Shown here piece by piece: positions 49,538 to 61,277 of a DNA stretch of 64,000 nucleotides (its first letter is position 1; every line of letters begins with the position of its first letter). Source of the DNA: Biscogniauxia marginata (Eukaryota > Ascomycota > Sordariomycetes > Xylariales > Xylariaceae); NCBI GenBank assembly GCA_022695795.1, contig MU404181.1:1-64000 (forward strand), read 5' to 3'. The notes beneath the pieces are model-generated. The model was given only the letters and a program-made list of their open reading frames with translations. It searched no databases and had not been told where the DNA came from. A program made the translations under genes and the position numbers.

Positions 49538-50448
49538 TCAATGATGACTTGTCTTTGTAGTCGACCTCCCAAATGCAAAATTCACCCCAACCTTTTTACT
49601 CTCCAATTCCTCATAGACCTTTCGTTGCAGGGCTGGAAGGTTTGGAAGCGTCATTGGAGGCCACTTGGCAAGCACATCCTCTGTAGCGAAAACGAATGTG
49701 ATTGCAAACCCTTGCTTAATTTCGAGATTAATTCGTGCATCGAATAGCACTCTGCCCCTCGTTAGAACACGCCATTATGGAATAGAGAGAACTCACAAGC
49801 CACCGTGTTCAAATTCTAAAACCTTGCCCTTTAAACACGCTTGATCAAGATCGGATTTAAGAGTTTCGTAAAACAGATATTCTGTTTCCTTCATAGGCAA
49901 CTCAACCAGGTGTGAGCCACCATAGTATACTACTTGTGATCCTTTGGCTAGTAGATGTACCATGAAACGAGGCTGAAGGGCTTTGGGGCCACCGCCCCTA
50001 AAGCAGATGATACGGCCCGGTTTTGCAGTGTACCTTAGCCAATGCACGAGGACGCACCTTCTTTCAAATATAGATTCAAGAATAGGTCGGACGTGCTAAA
50101 AGGAATCAGTTAGCTGACACGGAACAGACACTCCTACTTACAGCCTCATAAAGGACGTGTTTTTTGCAAAAGTCCAGGCCTTCCTCCGTCCAGAAGGGGA
50201 ATCCCTTTCGTTCTAGTTCTGAGATATCATCTCCCACCTCCACAACTTTCCATTCAAGGAAGCCCTGGTCATGGAGAGATCGTGTTGCAGCATCCAGAGA
50301 TAATGCGTCTAGCTCCATGGACAATTCTAGTTTGTTGTTGTTGTTGTATCGTCCGTGCCTAAAAGCGGGTTATGTTTGGGTTCTTGACCCAAGAAAATGA
50401 GGAATCTTACCCCTCCGGAAAAGCTATGTTCCAGGTGCCGAGAAATCC
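49538..50448 (-). CDS. Unknown conserved-looking protein, 255 codons, four exons, 5' end missing
   Basis: Model: complement(join(49538..49751,49797..50095,50142..50358,50411..>50448)). Introns of 45, 46 and 52 nt begin GTGAGT, GTAAGT and GTAAGA, and all restore one frame. It reads GFLGTWNIAFPEG, then GRYNNNNKLELSMELDALSL, FPFWTEEGLDFCKKHVLYEA, RCVLVHWLRYTAKPGRIICF, LLAKGSQVVYYGGSHLVELP and FVFATEDVLAKWPPMTLPNL. I do not recognise the family. The frame is clean through four exons, so it is or recently was a real gene. The first exon with the ATG is not visible: upstream of 50448 there is a splice acceptor, then 100 bp of stop-bearing sequence, then an LTR scrap at 50549. The promoter and first exon may have been lost to insertion. 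Confidence 0.6.
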
Positions 50449-50548
50449 CTGTTAGCGTAACAACCATAGCTCATAGTCCTATTACTCCTAAATAGATTAG
50501 GCCATACAAATATGACAGTCTAATATATCCATTCCTTTTTGCTAATAT

Positions 50549-50585
50549 TACAGGTAGGTCGCGTATTTAGGTTTTCTTGATTTGC
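50549..50585 (-). repeat. Small LTR scrap
   Basis: ACAGGTAGGTCGCGTATTTA and GGTTTTCTTGATTT match the inner part of the LTR family consensus in minus orientation; cut by the LTR starting at 50590. Confidence 0.55.
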
Positions 50586-50589
50586 CGGG

Positions 50590-51278
50590 TGTTACGAACT
50601 GTCACACGGGATAACGTGCCAAGATATTATTAGTCAGTATAACTTATGAATAGTCGGAGATAGGAATGCATATATGCAAGCATAACTAATAACTAACTGG
50701 TTGAATTCTTTATGGCCTGAAGGCCTGACAGCCTGGATGCCTTATGGCATATTCGTGTATAAATAGGAGACTAAACAGCAAGGAGGGATGAAGGGAAACT
50801 TAGACCTTCATGACTTCCTTGAGACCCAAGAGAATTATTAGTTGAATTATAAATATTATGTTCCAAGCACAATCTGCCCTTGTCACACGAACTCTGTTAG
50901 CCAAGTGATCAGAGGTCACGTGAACATCAGAAAGCAATCTCACGATCTTGTATAAGTTTGATAGATTAGTAGATCAAGGTGATCGAAGGACCTCGAGAAG
51001 TCTTTCTCGATCTGTAGATCTAACACAGCTGTATGGAGGAAAGAATAAGTATAAGTAGGATAGAAACTCCTTGTGTATCTATTTACTCGTTCTTGAGCTA
51101 TCAATCTAAGACTATAATCGCTCTTTGGAAACTATAGTGAGAGTACCCTGAAATCTCTCTGACGGGCAGTTATATTGAACCAATCTTGAGCCACTGTTAC
51201 CTCGAGAAAATCAAGAAACCCCAGTACGTGACCTACCTGTGAAGTCAGACTGACAAAAGTAATTGGAGGGTTCGTCAC
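50590..51278 (+). repeat. Composite LTR, 689 bp, little mutated
   Basis: The right 398 bp (50881-51278) is a member of the LTR family (U3 with GGTCACGTGAAC, end ..GAGGGTTCGTCACC). The left 291 bp also begins TGTTACGAAC but has an unrelated U3 with a TATA-like GTATAAATAGG (50758). Either two LTRs are fused or one U3 is unusually long. Flanks (ccggg, tgaat) are not duplicated. Composition is near normal. Confidence 0.7.
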
Positions 51279-51598
51279 CTGAATCTCTTACATAAGTCAA
51301 ACATATACAACTATAAACTTCCGTATTACATATAAGATAATTATTGACATGTGTGTGCCATGTCATTCTTTAAATTTAGGAAGATAAATATGTTATGTTG
51401 GCTGAACTAATGGCAAGATTCTAGGGAAAGAGAACGCTGCTACCAAGTTCGAGTTGGGCACATTATAAATATAGACATACTTGGTAGACCTTTGCCGATA
51501 GAGAGTGTATAACGTTCTGGATAGATCTTAATTCAACCGGTTGTCCCGTCCCCCGCACCCTCTCCAATGACTTCTTCCATTGAGACCACGTTATTACC

Positions 51599-51787
51599 TT
51601 ATTCCGACGAGCCAGGGTCGATACTATTAGGTTGACCATCAATGCCTTCATTCGAAGAATCGTTCTCACTTGGTGTGGAGTCAGGAGGAGGCGATGGCTC
51701 AGGCCGTTCATCGTTGGAAGATGGAGTACCTGTATCCTTGTTAGCTTGGAAATGGACGCCAATCTAGAGGTTCAACTTGCGTGACAT
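51599..51787 (-). pseudogene. Short acidic Ser/Pro-rich ORF with one nonsense codon
   Basis: ATG at 51787, TAA at 51601-51599, 62 residues. It reads MSRKLNL, a TAG at 51766-51764 (CAG or TGG in origin), then IGVHFQANKDTGTPSSNDE and a PSPPPDSTPSENDSSNEG-type disordered, acidic stretch. Low complexity makes coding plausible but not certain. Function unknown. Confidence 0.3.
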
Positions 51788-53284
51788 GTTGGGTAAATGT
51801 TACTAGAGCTACCCAAGCTTTGTGTTAGTAGAAGGTCCCATGACAATATATGTTTATGCTCATACCCACAATCTCACTGCCTCTTTCTGGACGTACCTGT
51901 GGATGTTTCGACAAAAGTGCGTTCAGGGCGGAATTGTATAACCACGATATAGACAAAGCAGTTAAGAGCAGTTTATGTGTGTTCGAGGTTTGCTGGAAAT
52001 GGAGTCTCTGGGCAAAGGTCTAAAGGCCGGCCTTAAAGGGGTCCTTATACTAATAGATACAGTGTAAGTAACCATACTATAACGACTGGCTACCCCTTCA
52101 GACTCTGAGCATGGAATTTTTCGGTCTTATTCAAAATCCCAACAATTACACTGTAGACCGGCTACTATGGAGCATGGAGCATATTGCATGAAGCGAGGTT
52201 ACTAGATACAGTCAGGAGTTACCTACCATGCATTAGCTATAACACTATAGGTTAAGTGAAGAAGCTCCATTAAGGGAAGCTGAGTTACATTACATGAACC
52301 GATGTTAGGAAAACCAGTTAGAGCTACGGAGTTGGTATAGCATGTAAGCATGCTTGCAGGAGCGTTTAAATATTTCCGAAGAGCCCAGTCCGGGATGTGC
52401 AATGCCACGTATGTCTGCCCACGCTGAAGAGGCCGGGCAGCGCGACTTAGTAGTAGTTGTAGTGTTATACAAGCCGCTACCTGTAAAATCCGGCAGAACA
52501 CCCTGCCCCCTTTGAGAAGCTAGTATAGTCATCGAGATTACAAGCGGTTTTACTGCACGTTAGAGACTCTGGTCTCAATTACACCAGAATATAGCCCCAG
52601 TATGCAGATAGACAAGCGATCTTGCAGATCTCATTCATATAGTTGTCCGAGGACATTGGCTTGCCTGGAAGCTAGTTTTCTCTAGACTCGGTTTAGCTGG
52701 GTAATTTAACTTGAGGATTTCTCACGGTACCTATCCTCCACGATATGAATTTCCAATCTTCAAGCTTGTCTAGGATAATTATGCCAGTTACTCCTTACCA
52801 AGGCCAGCGGGCTTGCTCTCACTTTCGTTGGGGCATTATCTCAGCCTCGAGGCTGAGGTACAGCCTTTGACTAATCAGTCAATGCGCCACACTCTGATTG
52901 GCCCGGAGCGGTTCCGGAGCGATTCCCACGCAACAGCCAAGCCGGGAACTACCCCTAATGACCGTGGGCAATATCGCGAGCCCGCGATCCCTGTCAAAGG
53001 TGGGTATTACAAGCGCGCGGTCCTGTCGAGCAGGTGGGGGAGTATTGCGAGCCCGCGGTCCTACATGGTTTAGAGGGTCTGACATCACCGTGATCGGCTT
53101 TAGCCTAGCACTGTGGCAAAATGGGGTTAGACGGTCCACTTGGCCCGCATTGCGCATAAATACCTTGCATCCCGCCAATTTTGACCGTGAGACCGTTATT
53201 GCTTTTTCTCTCCCAACTCCCCGATTTGCGAAATAAATCTTTATCAAGAGCTGTCTAAACCATTTTGCTCCAAGTCTTTGGGAT
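51788..53284. other. Intergenic region, mixed composition, ending in a GC-rich promoter-like block
   Basis: 51788-52800 shows only unconvincing short open frames. 52860-53070 is the most GC-rich DNA in the window and overlapping frames there on both strands are compositional. 53090-53284 becomes pyrimidine-rich with a TATA-like GCATAAATACC at 53153 and leads to the small ORF at 53285. Confidence 0.4.
52962..53068. repeat. Imperfect GC-rich tandem repeat, about three units of 34-37 bp
   Basis: Three successive blocks start with GTGGG and share GCGAGCCCGCG or GCGCGCGG plus a TCCTGTC/TCCCTGTC-like end: GTGGGCAATATCGCGAGCCC, GTGGGTATTACAAGCGCGCG and GTGGGGGAGTATTGCGAGCC. They lie 220 bp upstream of a small ORF and could be regulatory. 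Confidence 0.5.
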
Positions 53285-53380
53285 ATGCGAAAGATGTGTG
53301 AAACTTGCCGGGACGAAGGCATTGAAGGCATGAAATGCCCGACTTGCGACCATCCACCCAAATCGTCAAATAAGGGCTGA
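53285..53380 (+). CDS. 31-residue zinc-ribbon-like mini-ORF
   Basis: ATG at 53285 to TGA at 53380. The sequence contains MCETC and KCPTCD, giving C-x2-C-x9-C-x2-C, a typical treble-clef/ribbon spacing, with a hydrophilic, Lys-rich end. It follows a GC-rich block, a TATA-like element and a pyrimidine tract. It could be a mini-protein, the first exon of a longer gene, or chance; no downstream exon was found. Confidence 0.3.
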   Translation: MRKMCETCRDEGIEGMKCPTCDHPPKSSNKG

Positions 53381-54599
53381 TTATTATTTGGTTACATGCC
53401 AATATCACCCCGATAGTATATTGTTGCGCTAGACTGGACCATCTTTTTGACCGATCATTTCGTTGACTGTATGGAATAGGGTTGGCAACACAGACATGTT
53501 GGGAGATTTCCTTATAAGAACAGTTGTTATGAATATAGCCAGGCATTGTCAACGGGATTTTCTTCTGACGTTCGCGCATGAGTTGGGCATATAATGGTCA
53601 CAACCCGCAATCCCTGTCGGGGCCTCGATGTCTAGGTCGTATCAGAAAACAAAATATGGCATTGAGAGAATACAGAACATATCAAGCTTGGCATCGCAAA
53701 TTATGATTAGCCCAGACGATACGGGTATGCGTTATATTACGTTAGCTATTTTATCAGTGTATAAGCACACGGCCTATTTCAGTATAGATTCTAGTTGTTC
53801 GGACTAAACAACGCTTATTTATTTGCTAGGTAATTTGCTTCTGACGCCACTGGCTAATCAACGTGTAGTATCTAATCAATGACCCTAAGTAATGGACCTA
53901 GGAAAAACCTATCTCTATGAATTCCTAGGTATGGATGAATCTGGAAGGAGATCGATGTGTCAGTGGCCGTTGGTAAGACAGGGGAAAGAGCCTTAGAAGG
54001 GTTTGTGAACTACTCCTTTTTGCCTTCATCTGTAAGGTTATATGCGTAGCAAGTGGTTAGCTGTACTTCTTGCTTTCTCTGTTGATTGATACATGACGCG
54101 CGTTATGACATGCGTACCATGTCGTAGCCTGGTCCCTTGATCTGCTAAAGTATTGCCCAAAAACACTAGAGGAAATCTCGAGGAGGCCTCTATACCATCT
54201 ACGTCTTCCTAAATAAACATTTCCTCGTGCAAATCTATCTATTCGTTATACATTCGGATCCTCCCGCGCTTTACAAAGGAAAGCCTTTATGTAAAGATAA
54301 AGTCCTTCGTTTTCCTTTTTCCATTTTCCACTATTTGGAAATACTGCTTTTCGCATCTTATTTATTAAGGGGACTAGTGATTCGTAGTATTTAATAAAGA
54401 ACTCGGTTATGATCTTGCGAAAAATATCTTTATTAGATATCGTACCTAGTTTTAACTTTGTTAATTTCTCCATATTTATATAATTCCACTTATCGAACTA
54501 TAGGATAACTCTGTTAAGCCTTTTTCTATCTAGTTTATTATCGTAGATATATATCCAAAATAACACCTAAAAAAAAGACTCTGTTACAAACCAACTATG
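53381..54599. other. Intergenic region with one weak minus-strand frame
   Basis: Mostly unremarkable mixed DNA. 54473-54246 (minus) is open for 75 codons starting with ATG (MEKLTKLKLGTISNKDIFRK), lysine-rich and hydrophilic, next to RIPed DNA. It may be a gene fragment but has no recognisable family. Confidence 0.35.
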
Positions 54600-54901
54600 T
54601 GTAACGAACCTCCCTATGTGTTCCTAGTTAGCTGACTTTATAGGTAAATACATACTAGGTTTTCTTGTTTTAAAGGTAATAATGGATTAAGGTTAATTTA
54701 AAAGGTTTATAATGCTTTATTCGTTAAAGAGATTTCAAGGTATTCTCATTATAGTATTAAAAAGTAATTATAGTTTTAAATTAATAGCTAAAAAACAAGA
54801 ATAAATAACTAGATATAAAGGAGATTTTAATTTATTCCTTTTTTTTATTAATTTTTTTTGGTATGTTAAATATTAATTAGATTTAAACGGATTTAGAGAG
54901 T
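54600..54901 (-). repeat. LTR fragment at the left border of element G
   Basis: TGTAACGAACCTCC followed by the family consensus, cut in its U3 at 54901 by a plus-strand LTR. Confidence 0.8.
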
Positions 54902-55366
54902 TATTACAAACCCAACCTATTAAAGGGGTTTCTTATAAGGGTGTTAAAACATAGATTATAAGGATGTTAACAAGATAAAGGATTTAAATACAACATTACA
55001 TAATATAGATCTTAATAGATAAAGTAATCTAGACGTATTCATTTAACAGTATAAAATAAATCACTATAAATAAAGTGATCTAAAAGTATTTAATATATTA
55101 AAACGAAAGGAATATATAAAGAGAAAATGAGTATAAAAAAGATGGGATTTCTTATATATCAAGTTATTCATTCTTTAACTATTAATCTAAAACTATAATC
55201 ACTCTTTAATACTATAATAAAAGTACCTTAAAATCTCTTTAACAAATAAAGCATTATAAATCTTTTAAATTAACCTCGATTTATTATTACCTTTAAAACA
55301 AGAAAACCTAGTACGTATTTACTTATAAAGTCAGTTAACTAGGAACATATAAGGAGGTTCGTCATA
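54902..55366 (+). repeat. LTR abutting truncated chromovirus G
   Basis: 465 bp, TATTACAAACCCAACC .. GAGGTTCGTCATA; U3 subtype of 14113-14591. Flanks agagt and ataac do not match. Pol of G begins immediately to the right. Confidence 0.8.
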
Positions 55367-58365
55367 ATAACCAAGCCTGAAAATTTAACAAAGAAAGTAC
55401 CATGTAAATACCTCCGTTTCTATAAATTATTTAAAAATAAAATAAAATAAAATTACTAAAATATAACTAATAAAATTATTAAATCCACTTTAAAAAAGGA
55501 AAACAATTAAAACTATTTTTAGTATATCTTATAAATTAAGAAAAATAAAAAGCATTATAAAAAGGAATATAAAAAAACCTTAATAAAGGATATATTCGAG
55601 AATTAAAATCCTTGTTAAGATACCTAATAATTATAATATTAAAGGTTAATAAAAACGGAAAATAACATATTAATAAAGAAAAAAATTTAGTATAATAACG
55701 AGTAATTAATTATTAACACTTTAATAAAGTAATAAAAAAACGAATATTTGTTACTACTAATAAAACTTATAAAAAGATAAATTAATAAAGCTTAAATCTT
55801 TATAGCATTAAATCTTCGTAATAATTATTACATAATTAAAATGGCTAAAAGACACGAATAACATACTGCTTTTTAAACGGTATATAAACATTATAAATAT
55901 AAAGTTATATTATTTAAACTTATTAACGCACTCGCTATATTTTAATATATAATTATAATAGTTTTTTATAAGTTTCTAAATAAATTTTTATTTATTTATT
56001 TAAATGATATATTAATTTACTTAAAAACAAAAAGGAGTATAAAGAACATATAAAATAAGTGTTAAAAGCCTTAAAAAAAGGAAATCTACTTATTTATTTG
56101 ATTAAAAATAAATAGTATATTAGAAAACTAAATTACCTAAGTTTTATAATAAATCCAGGAAAAATCTACATTTAAAAGGGAAAAATAGCAGTAGTTAAAG
56201 ATTAACTAAAACCCAAAAATGTTATAAATATATACGTATTTTTTGGCTTTATTAATTACGTTAAATAATTTATTTAAGATTTTAAGTAAATTGTTAAGTT
56301 ATTAACGGAATTAATTATTTTAACGAAAATAAAAAAAGCTAAATCGGCTTTTTTATAACTAAAAAAGTTATAACTAAATTTCTAAATAAAAACAAGAAAA
56401 AACAACTAAGAATAAACGCCTTAAATTTCGCTATCGAAGCAGTTTTAAAACAACTAAAAAACAATAAAAAATGATACTTAGTCGCGTATTTATTTAAAGC
56501 ACTATATAATGCTAAATTAAATTATTAAATTTATAATAAAGAATTATTAATAGTTATTAAAGTATTAAAGAAATAAAAACTATAACTTAATAAAATTAAA
56601 GAACCTATTAATATTCATTTAAATTATAAGAACTTTATACGATTCATAATAACGTAAACGCTTAATTAAAAACATAAGCGCTAAATGATTTTCCTATTTA
56701 AGTTTAATTTTAAGATTTATTACATCAAAAAAAAAGAAAACATTTAAATAAATCTTTTTAATAAGAAAAGAAATTATAATTCGCAAGTTAATAAAAGAGA
56801 TATTTAAATATTTAAACATTAAAGTAACAAATTAATATAAAAAACTAGAAATAACGTTTTAAAGAAAGTTATAATTAAAAGGAAAAACAATTATAGTTTT
56901 AATAAAAAACTAATAACGAACTTCTCTCGTATAAAGAAAAAATCTACGTATCGAAATAAGTATAAAACAAGTTTATTAAAGAATTCTATAAACACCCTTT
57001 ATATAGTTACTAAAGAATCTTTAAAACGTTAAAATAGTTATAAAAAAGTTCGACTTTTTAGAAATAAAACAAATAGTTAAGAGAGTTATAAAACATTATA
57101 ACGTTTATAATAAAACTAAAGCGTTACGACACAAACCATATAAATTATTATAACTAACTCAAATACTTGAAAAAGCATAACACATAATTACGTGAGATTT
57201 CGTAATGAAACTCCCTAAATTAAAAAACCCTACTATAAAAGTACTTTATAACAGTATATAGGTAATTATTAATAAACTTACGAAGTATATTTACTTCTTA
57301 TTATTTAACGAGTTAAGCATAGTAAAATAATTAGTTTTTAGTTTCTTAAAAAATATATTAATAAATATAAATTATTAAAACACATTATTTTAAATAAAAA
57401 CAAGTTATTTACGTTAAAGTTTTAAACTAGCTTAATAAAACAAATAAAAGTTAAATAAAAGTTATTTATAGCATATTATTCCTAGTTAAACGAATAAATA
57501 TAAAAATTAAACTAAATAATAAAATAATACCTTTAAAGCTATATTAACTAGGAAATAAACAACTAAATAAAATTATTATTAATAACCCAAATAACTTATA
57601 ATACTTTAATTAACGAAGATATAAAAATATCACTATATAAAGTAATATATAGTTAAAAAGCAGAAATCTAAAAATAACTAATTAAACTTATAAAAGTATT
57701 AAAAGTCGAAACGAAAACCCCGAAAATAAAAGTACTATTCGAAAAAGTCTAAATAGTATAGCTACGATTATAAAAAGAGTTATAATTTATTTAAAACAAA
57801 ATAATAAAGTATTATAATAAAAAAAGAATTAAAAGACTAATTTTTAAAAGAAAAAACATAATTTACTTACTTCGCTAATAATAAAGCGTGTTAATAAAAA
57901 CACCTTAAATTAAAACGAAACGGCTTAGTAAAAAACTTAAGTTTAAAAAGTTAAAACTATATAAAATTAAAAAAATTATTTCAAAAGTTAATTATAAATT
58001 TTCTTTACTAAAAAGATTTAAAATATACTTAATATTCTATATTTTACTTTTAAAACCAACATTAAAAAATACTTCGTTAAAAGAACAATTAAAACTTAAA
58101 GAAAATCTTAATAAATACGAAGTTAAAAAGATATTAAATTTAAGAAAAGTTAATAATTAATTATAATATCTTATTAAATAAGAAAGCTACTTACTAAAAG
58201 AAAATATTTAGAAATCACTTAAGCATTTAAAAAACTTAATAAAAGAAATTAAAGACTTTTACCGTTAAAATCTAAATTAATTAAAAAGGCTTAAACGTCG
58301 AGATTTAAATCGTTAAAAGAAAAAGGAAAAGTCTTAATAATAAATAAGTTTTAAGTAAATCTAGG

Positions 58366-58857
58366 TTAATATTGTTTTCCCTTTTTACGTTATAACTTTT
58401 CGTTAAGGCGTCGCTGTTTTTTCGTCTCTTTAAACTTAACACGCTTTAGTTCCTCGATAGAATTAAAACCCCGAGTAAATATTCTTTATAGCTTTTTAAA
58501 CTGAAAGCTTTTTTACGTTCGAAAACGACGCGTTTTATTTATAACCTTTTTAGCTACGGCGTTCACCTCTTTTAAATCCGCTTTAACTTTTTAAAATTAC
58601 TTAGTAATTTTAATTATACCTTTACGCGAAATACTAAAAACGTTATAATAAGTACGTTTTAAACGAATATACTTTAAATAATAGCTCGAGTTTTCAAAAG
58701 TTATATACTCTTTTCTAGATTATTTATAAGAAAAATAAGCTATTTCCTTTTTTTCGTTTAAAATAACTAGTTTTGAAAAAGTAGTTTTATTTTTTGCTAG
58801 TTTTTTAACGCGTCGCGAAATAACTTCTTTTCGGTTTTTAGTTATATGGTAAAACAT
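58366..58857 (-). pseudogene. Antisense accessory ORF of chromovirus G
   Basis: ATG at 58857 to TAA at 58366-58368, 164 codons opposite to pol. Ligand positions read Y-x2-Y-x6-Y-x8-Y-x2-Y-x7-Y, the same spacing as in A and C. Landmarks: NRKEV near the start, LNEKKEI, RKEYITF, KYIRLKR, VFSISRKGI, QFKKL, and FNSIEELKRVK followed by KKQRRL. Stops are TAA from CAA-type codons. Confidence 0.7.
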
Positions 58858-58955
58858 AACAAAAGAAATAAAGTTAAAAAAACTTAAAATAATAAGTAAG
58901 TTTTTTTTTAAACCCTTTTATCTTCGAGATAAAGATTCTCGAAAAGGAAGAATAA

Positions 58956-59325
58956 TGTTACGAGTCTTACGTGTAAATCACGTAAGCAAAAATAATTCGG
59001 TAAATCGAGAGTAAATAATAAGCGATTTATCGATTTAAAGTAATTTAATAAATCGTGAGTAAATAATAAGTAATTTATTAATTTAATTATTTTATATGAA
59101 AAAAAGAAAAAGTATAAATAAATTAGAATTTCTTATATAATTAATTTAAGATTAGAATTACTTTTTAATATTATAATAAAAATACCTTAAAATCTCTTTA
59201 ATGAATAAAACATTATAAATCATTTAAATTAATTTTAATTCATTATTACTTTTAAATTAAAAAAACCTAGTACGTATTTACTTATGAAGTTAGTTAACTA
59301 GGAATACATAGAGAGGTTCGTTATA
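58956..59325 (+). repeat. 3' LTR of chromovirus G (370 bp)
   Basis: TGTTACGAGTCTTACG .. GAGGTTCGTTATA, preceded by purine tract gaaaaggaagaataa. U3 keeps two copies of a GAGTAAATAATAAG(C/T)GATTTAT motif and an ACGTGTAAATCACGT core. Confidence 0.87.
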
Positions 59326-61277
59326 GTTAACTTTATACCTAAAAAAAGGAGGCGTTTTATAAGGTAGATAGCAACCTTTCTTAGTGCATTTACGAGAAAG
59401 GAGGCATCTTGAAAGAGCGCATATACAGTATAATATTAACGTTATATTTAGTGGGGAAGGCCAATTCTTTGTGGTGTTTTATAAGAAAGGCTACGAATAA
59501 ATATCGTTAGGGGATTAAAATGCTGGAGAGATAAATTGACGTAGCTCATTAATGTCTACCCCCGCTTGGGCTAAGGGTGATCCCAAGTCCAGGGTTACAT
59601 GGTTAATAGCTAGAGTATTAACTAGCTTTGTAGAATCTAAACAGTAGTTACTTGTTTCGTTAAAAGGCCCGGGAGAGTTCTACAAAGTTTCGTCAAGGCT
59701 ATCTCAACATTAATATTCCCTGTCCCCGAAGCTGTATATATATTAATACAGGTGATAAGTGTCTTAACTAGTGTTGACATGATCGACTTCACGGTGTAAA
59801 AGCAATATTAGGTAAAAGTCAAGATATATACCGGCAAGCCATTTAAAATTGAGGCGTTAAGGTAGCGTTCAAAAGCAAGAATCGTCGAGCTCTTCCAGTG
59901 TTTATGCCCTTTCCCCTTCTCCAGGTCTAGATAGTCGCTTTCGAGGCACTTAAGCCTAGGCATTTGTTATGCTTTAAATATTTTCTTTCTACTTGGGTTT
60001 ACGGTCGGCACTGCCGAGCTAAACGCATTTTTGCGCGGTCGAAATTCTATTTCTATAAAGCTGACAAGATAGACTACCATCGTGAGCGATAATACAATGT
60101 TACGGGCTTTATTTACAAAGCTGGGATCTTTATATATTAAAATCTAGTAATTAGCTTTAATAAGCAGTTAAAAGCTTAATAAGTAGTAAAAAACCTATTT
60201 ATAATTATATTTCGCCCGGGTAATTATATAACTTAAGTAATTAATAACTATAAATAGTTAATTTTTTTTACTTTTTTATTTTTCGGATAAAAGCATTTTT
60301 AATAATATAAAGTTTCGAATAGCGGTGGCTTATTTAAAAAAAACAGGTAAACTAGTTAAACGATAAAAAAAGTTTAACGAGTTAATCGATATATTACTAA
60401 AGGTAAAGATAAATATATATTCTTTTTATTTAATCTTTTTAACATATTAAAATGTAATATTACTTATTTTTTTTATGCGTGATTTTTAAGACTTTATAAA
60501 ATAGCGACTTTTTTTATTAAGTCATGAAACTAGTGGGGTTTTATGGCTTTTGCGGATCTCGTTTTAATTGTTAAGTCGTGTTTTTTGTGCTTTATTAAAT
60601 CTAGAGCGGACGCGAGAACACTTATAATCCTAATTCCCTTTGCGGCCATAATAACCATTTTGTAGTGCTAAAAGCCGAGGTCCTAGCCGTACAAGTTATT
60701 AAGCAAGAGCTTTTAACTGTCTTTTAAATGAAACAAGAGAAATTATTAGTTCTAGCTAAATATAAGAAAGGTTAAGTTTATACTGCCATTAAAAGCTTAA
60801 GTATAATTTTGTTATAAAACTATAAGTAAACGGCTGTTTAGTATATAGTATTTAAAAAGAGCTTTAAAAGGGAAAATATAAAAGTAAATATTTAGGTAAA
60901 TATTTATTACTTATTTATAACTTATATAAATAAAGGTTATTTTTTTATAGTTTCAAGACTCTTTTAATACGGCATCAGGTCGGCAATATAAAGCTATTAA
61001 TAGCTTATATATAATTATAAGAATCTATAAAGCGTAAGTAATTAATGCGTAAATCTTGGCCATAATATTTCGTTAGAAAATTACGTGTCATAAGATACTA
61101 GCCAGCAAGGCGAGAACGAGCGCGCCATGTACACTACTAAAGCTATTCCATAAGTAGTGACAAACGAATCAAAAAGAGCTTAAAAGCAGCGTTAAAAAGC
61201 ATTTAAAGGTTTAACATAAGTTAAATTAATATTTACATGGTAAGAATAAAACTTATAATATAACTGGATATCGTAAT
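59326..61277. other. Mixed then AT-rich DNA, no gene recognised
   Basis: 59326-60120 has mixed composition but no open frame or known repeat. 60120-61277 is strongly AT-shifted. Probably old repeats. Confidence 0.4.

Larger units (their letters stand above)
55367..59325 (+). mobile_element. Chromovirus G: RT to 3' LTR, 5'-truncated
   Basis: Begins ATAACCAAGCCTGAAAATTT, matching element A near 32326, just upstream of RT. RT reads FIYLNDILIY near 55990-56018 (Asp->Asn in YLDD). RNase H, integrase (about 56820-58060) and chromodomain (about 58105-58240) follow, then the antisense frame and 3' LTR. It is more heavily mutated than A. Confidence 0.87.

Noticed and set aside
50590..51278. Interpreting the composite LTR as a solo LTR with target duplication
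   Set aside because: Flanking 5-mers ccggg and tgaat do not match.
52813..53361. Overlapping frames of 86, 112 and 160 codons on both strands
   Set aside because: They coincide with the GC-rich repeat block, where stops are rare in all frames; no family signature in any.
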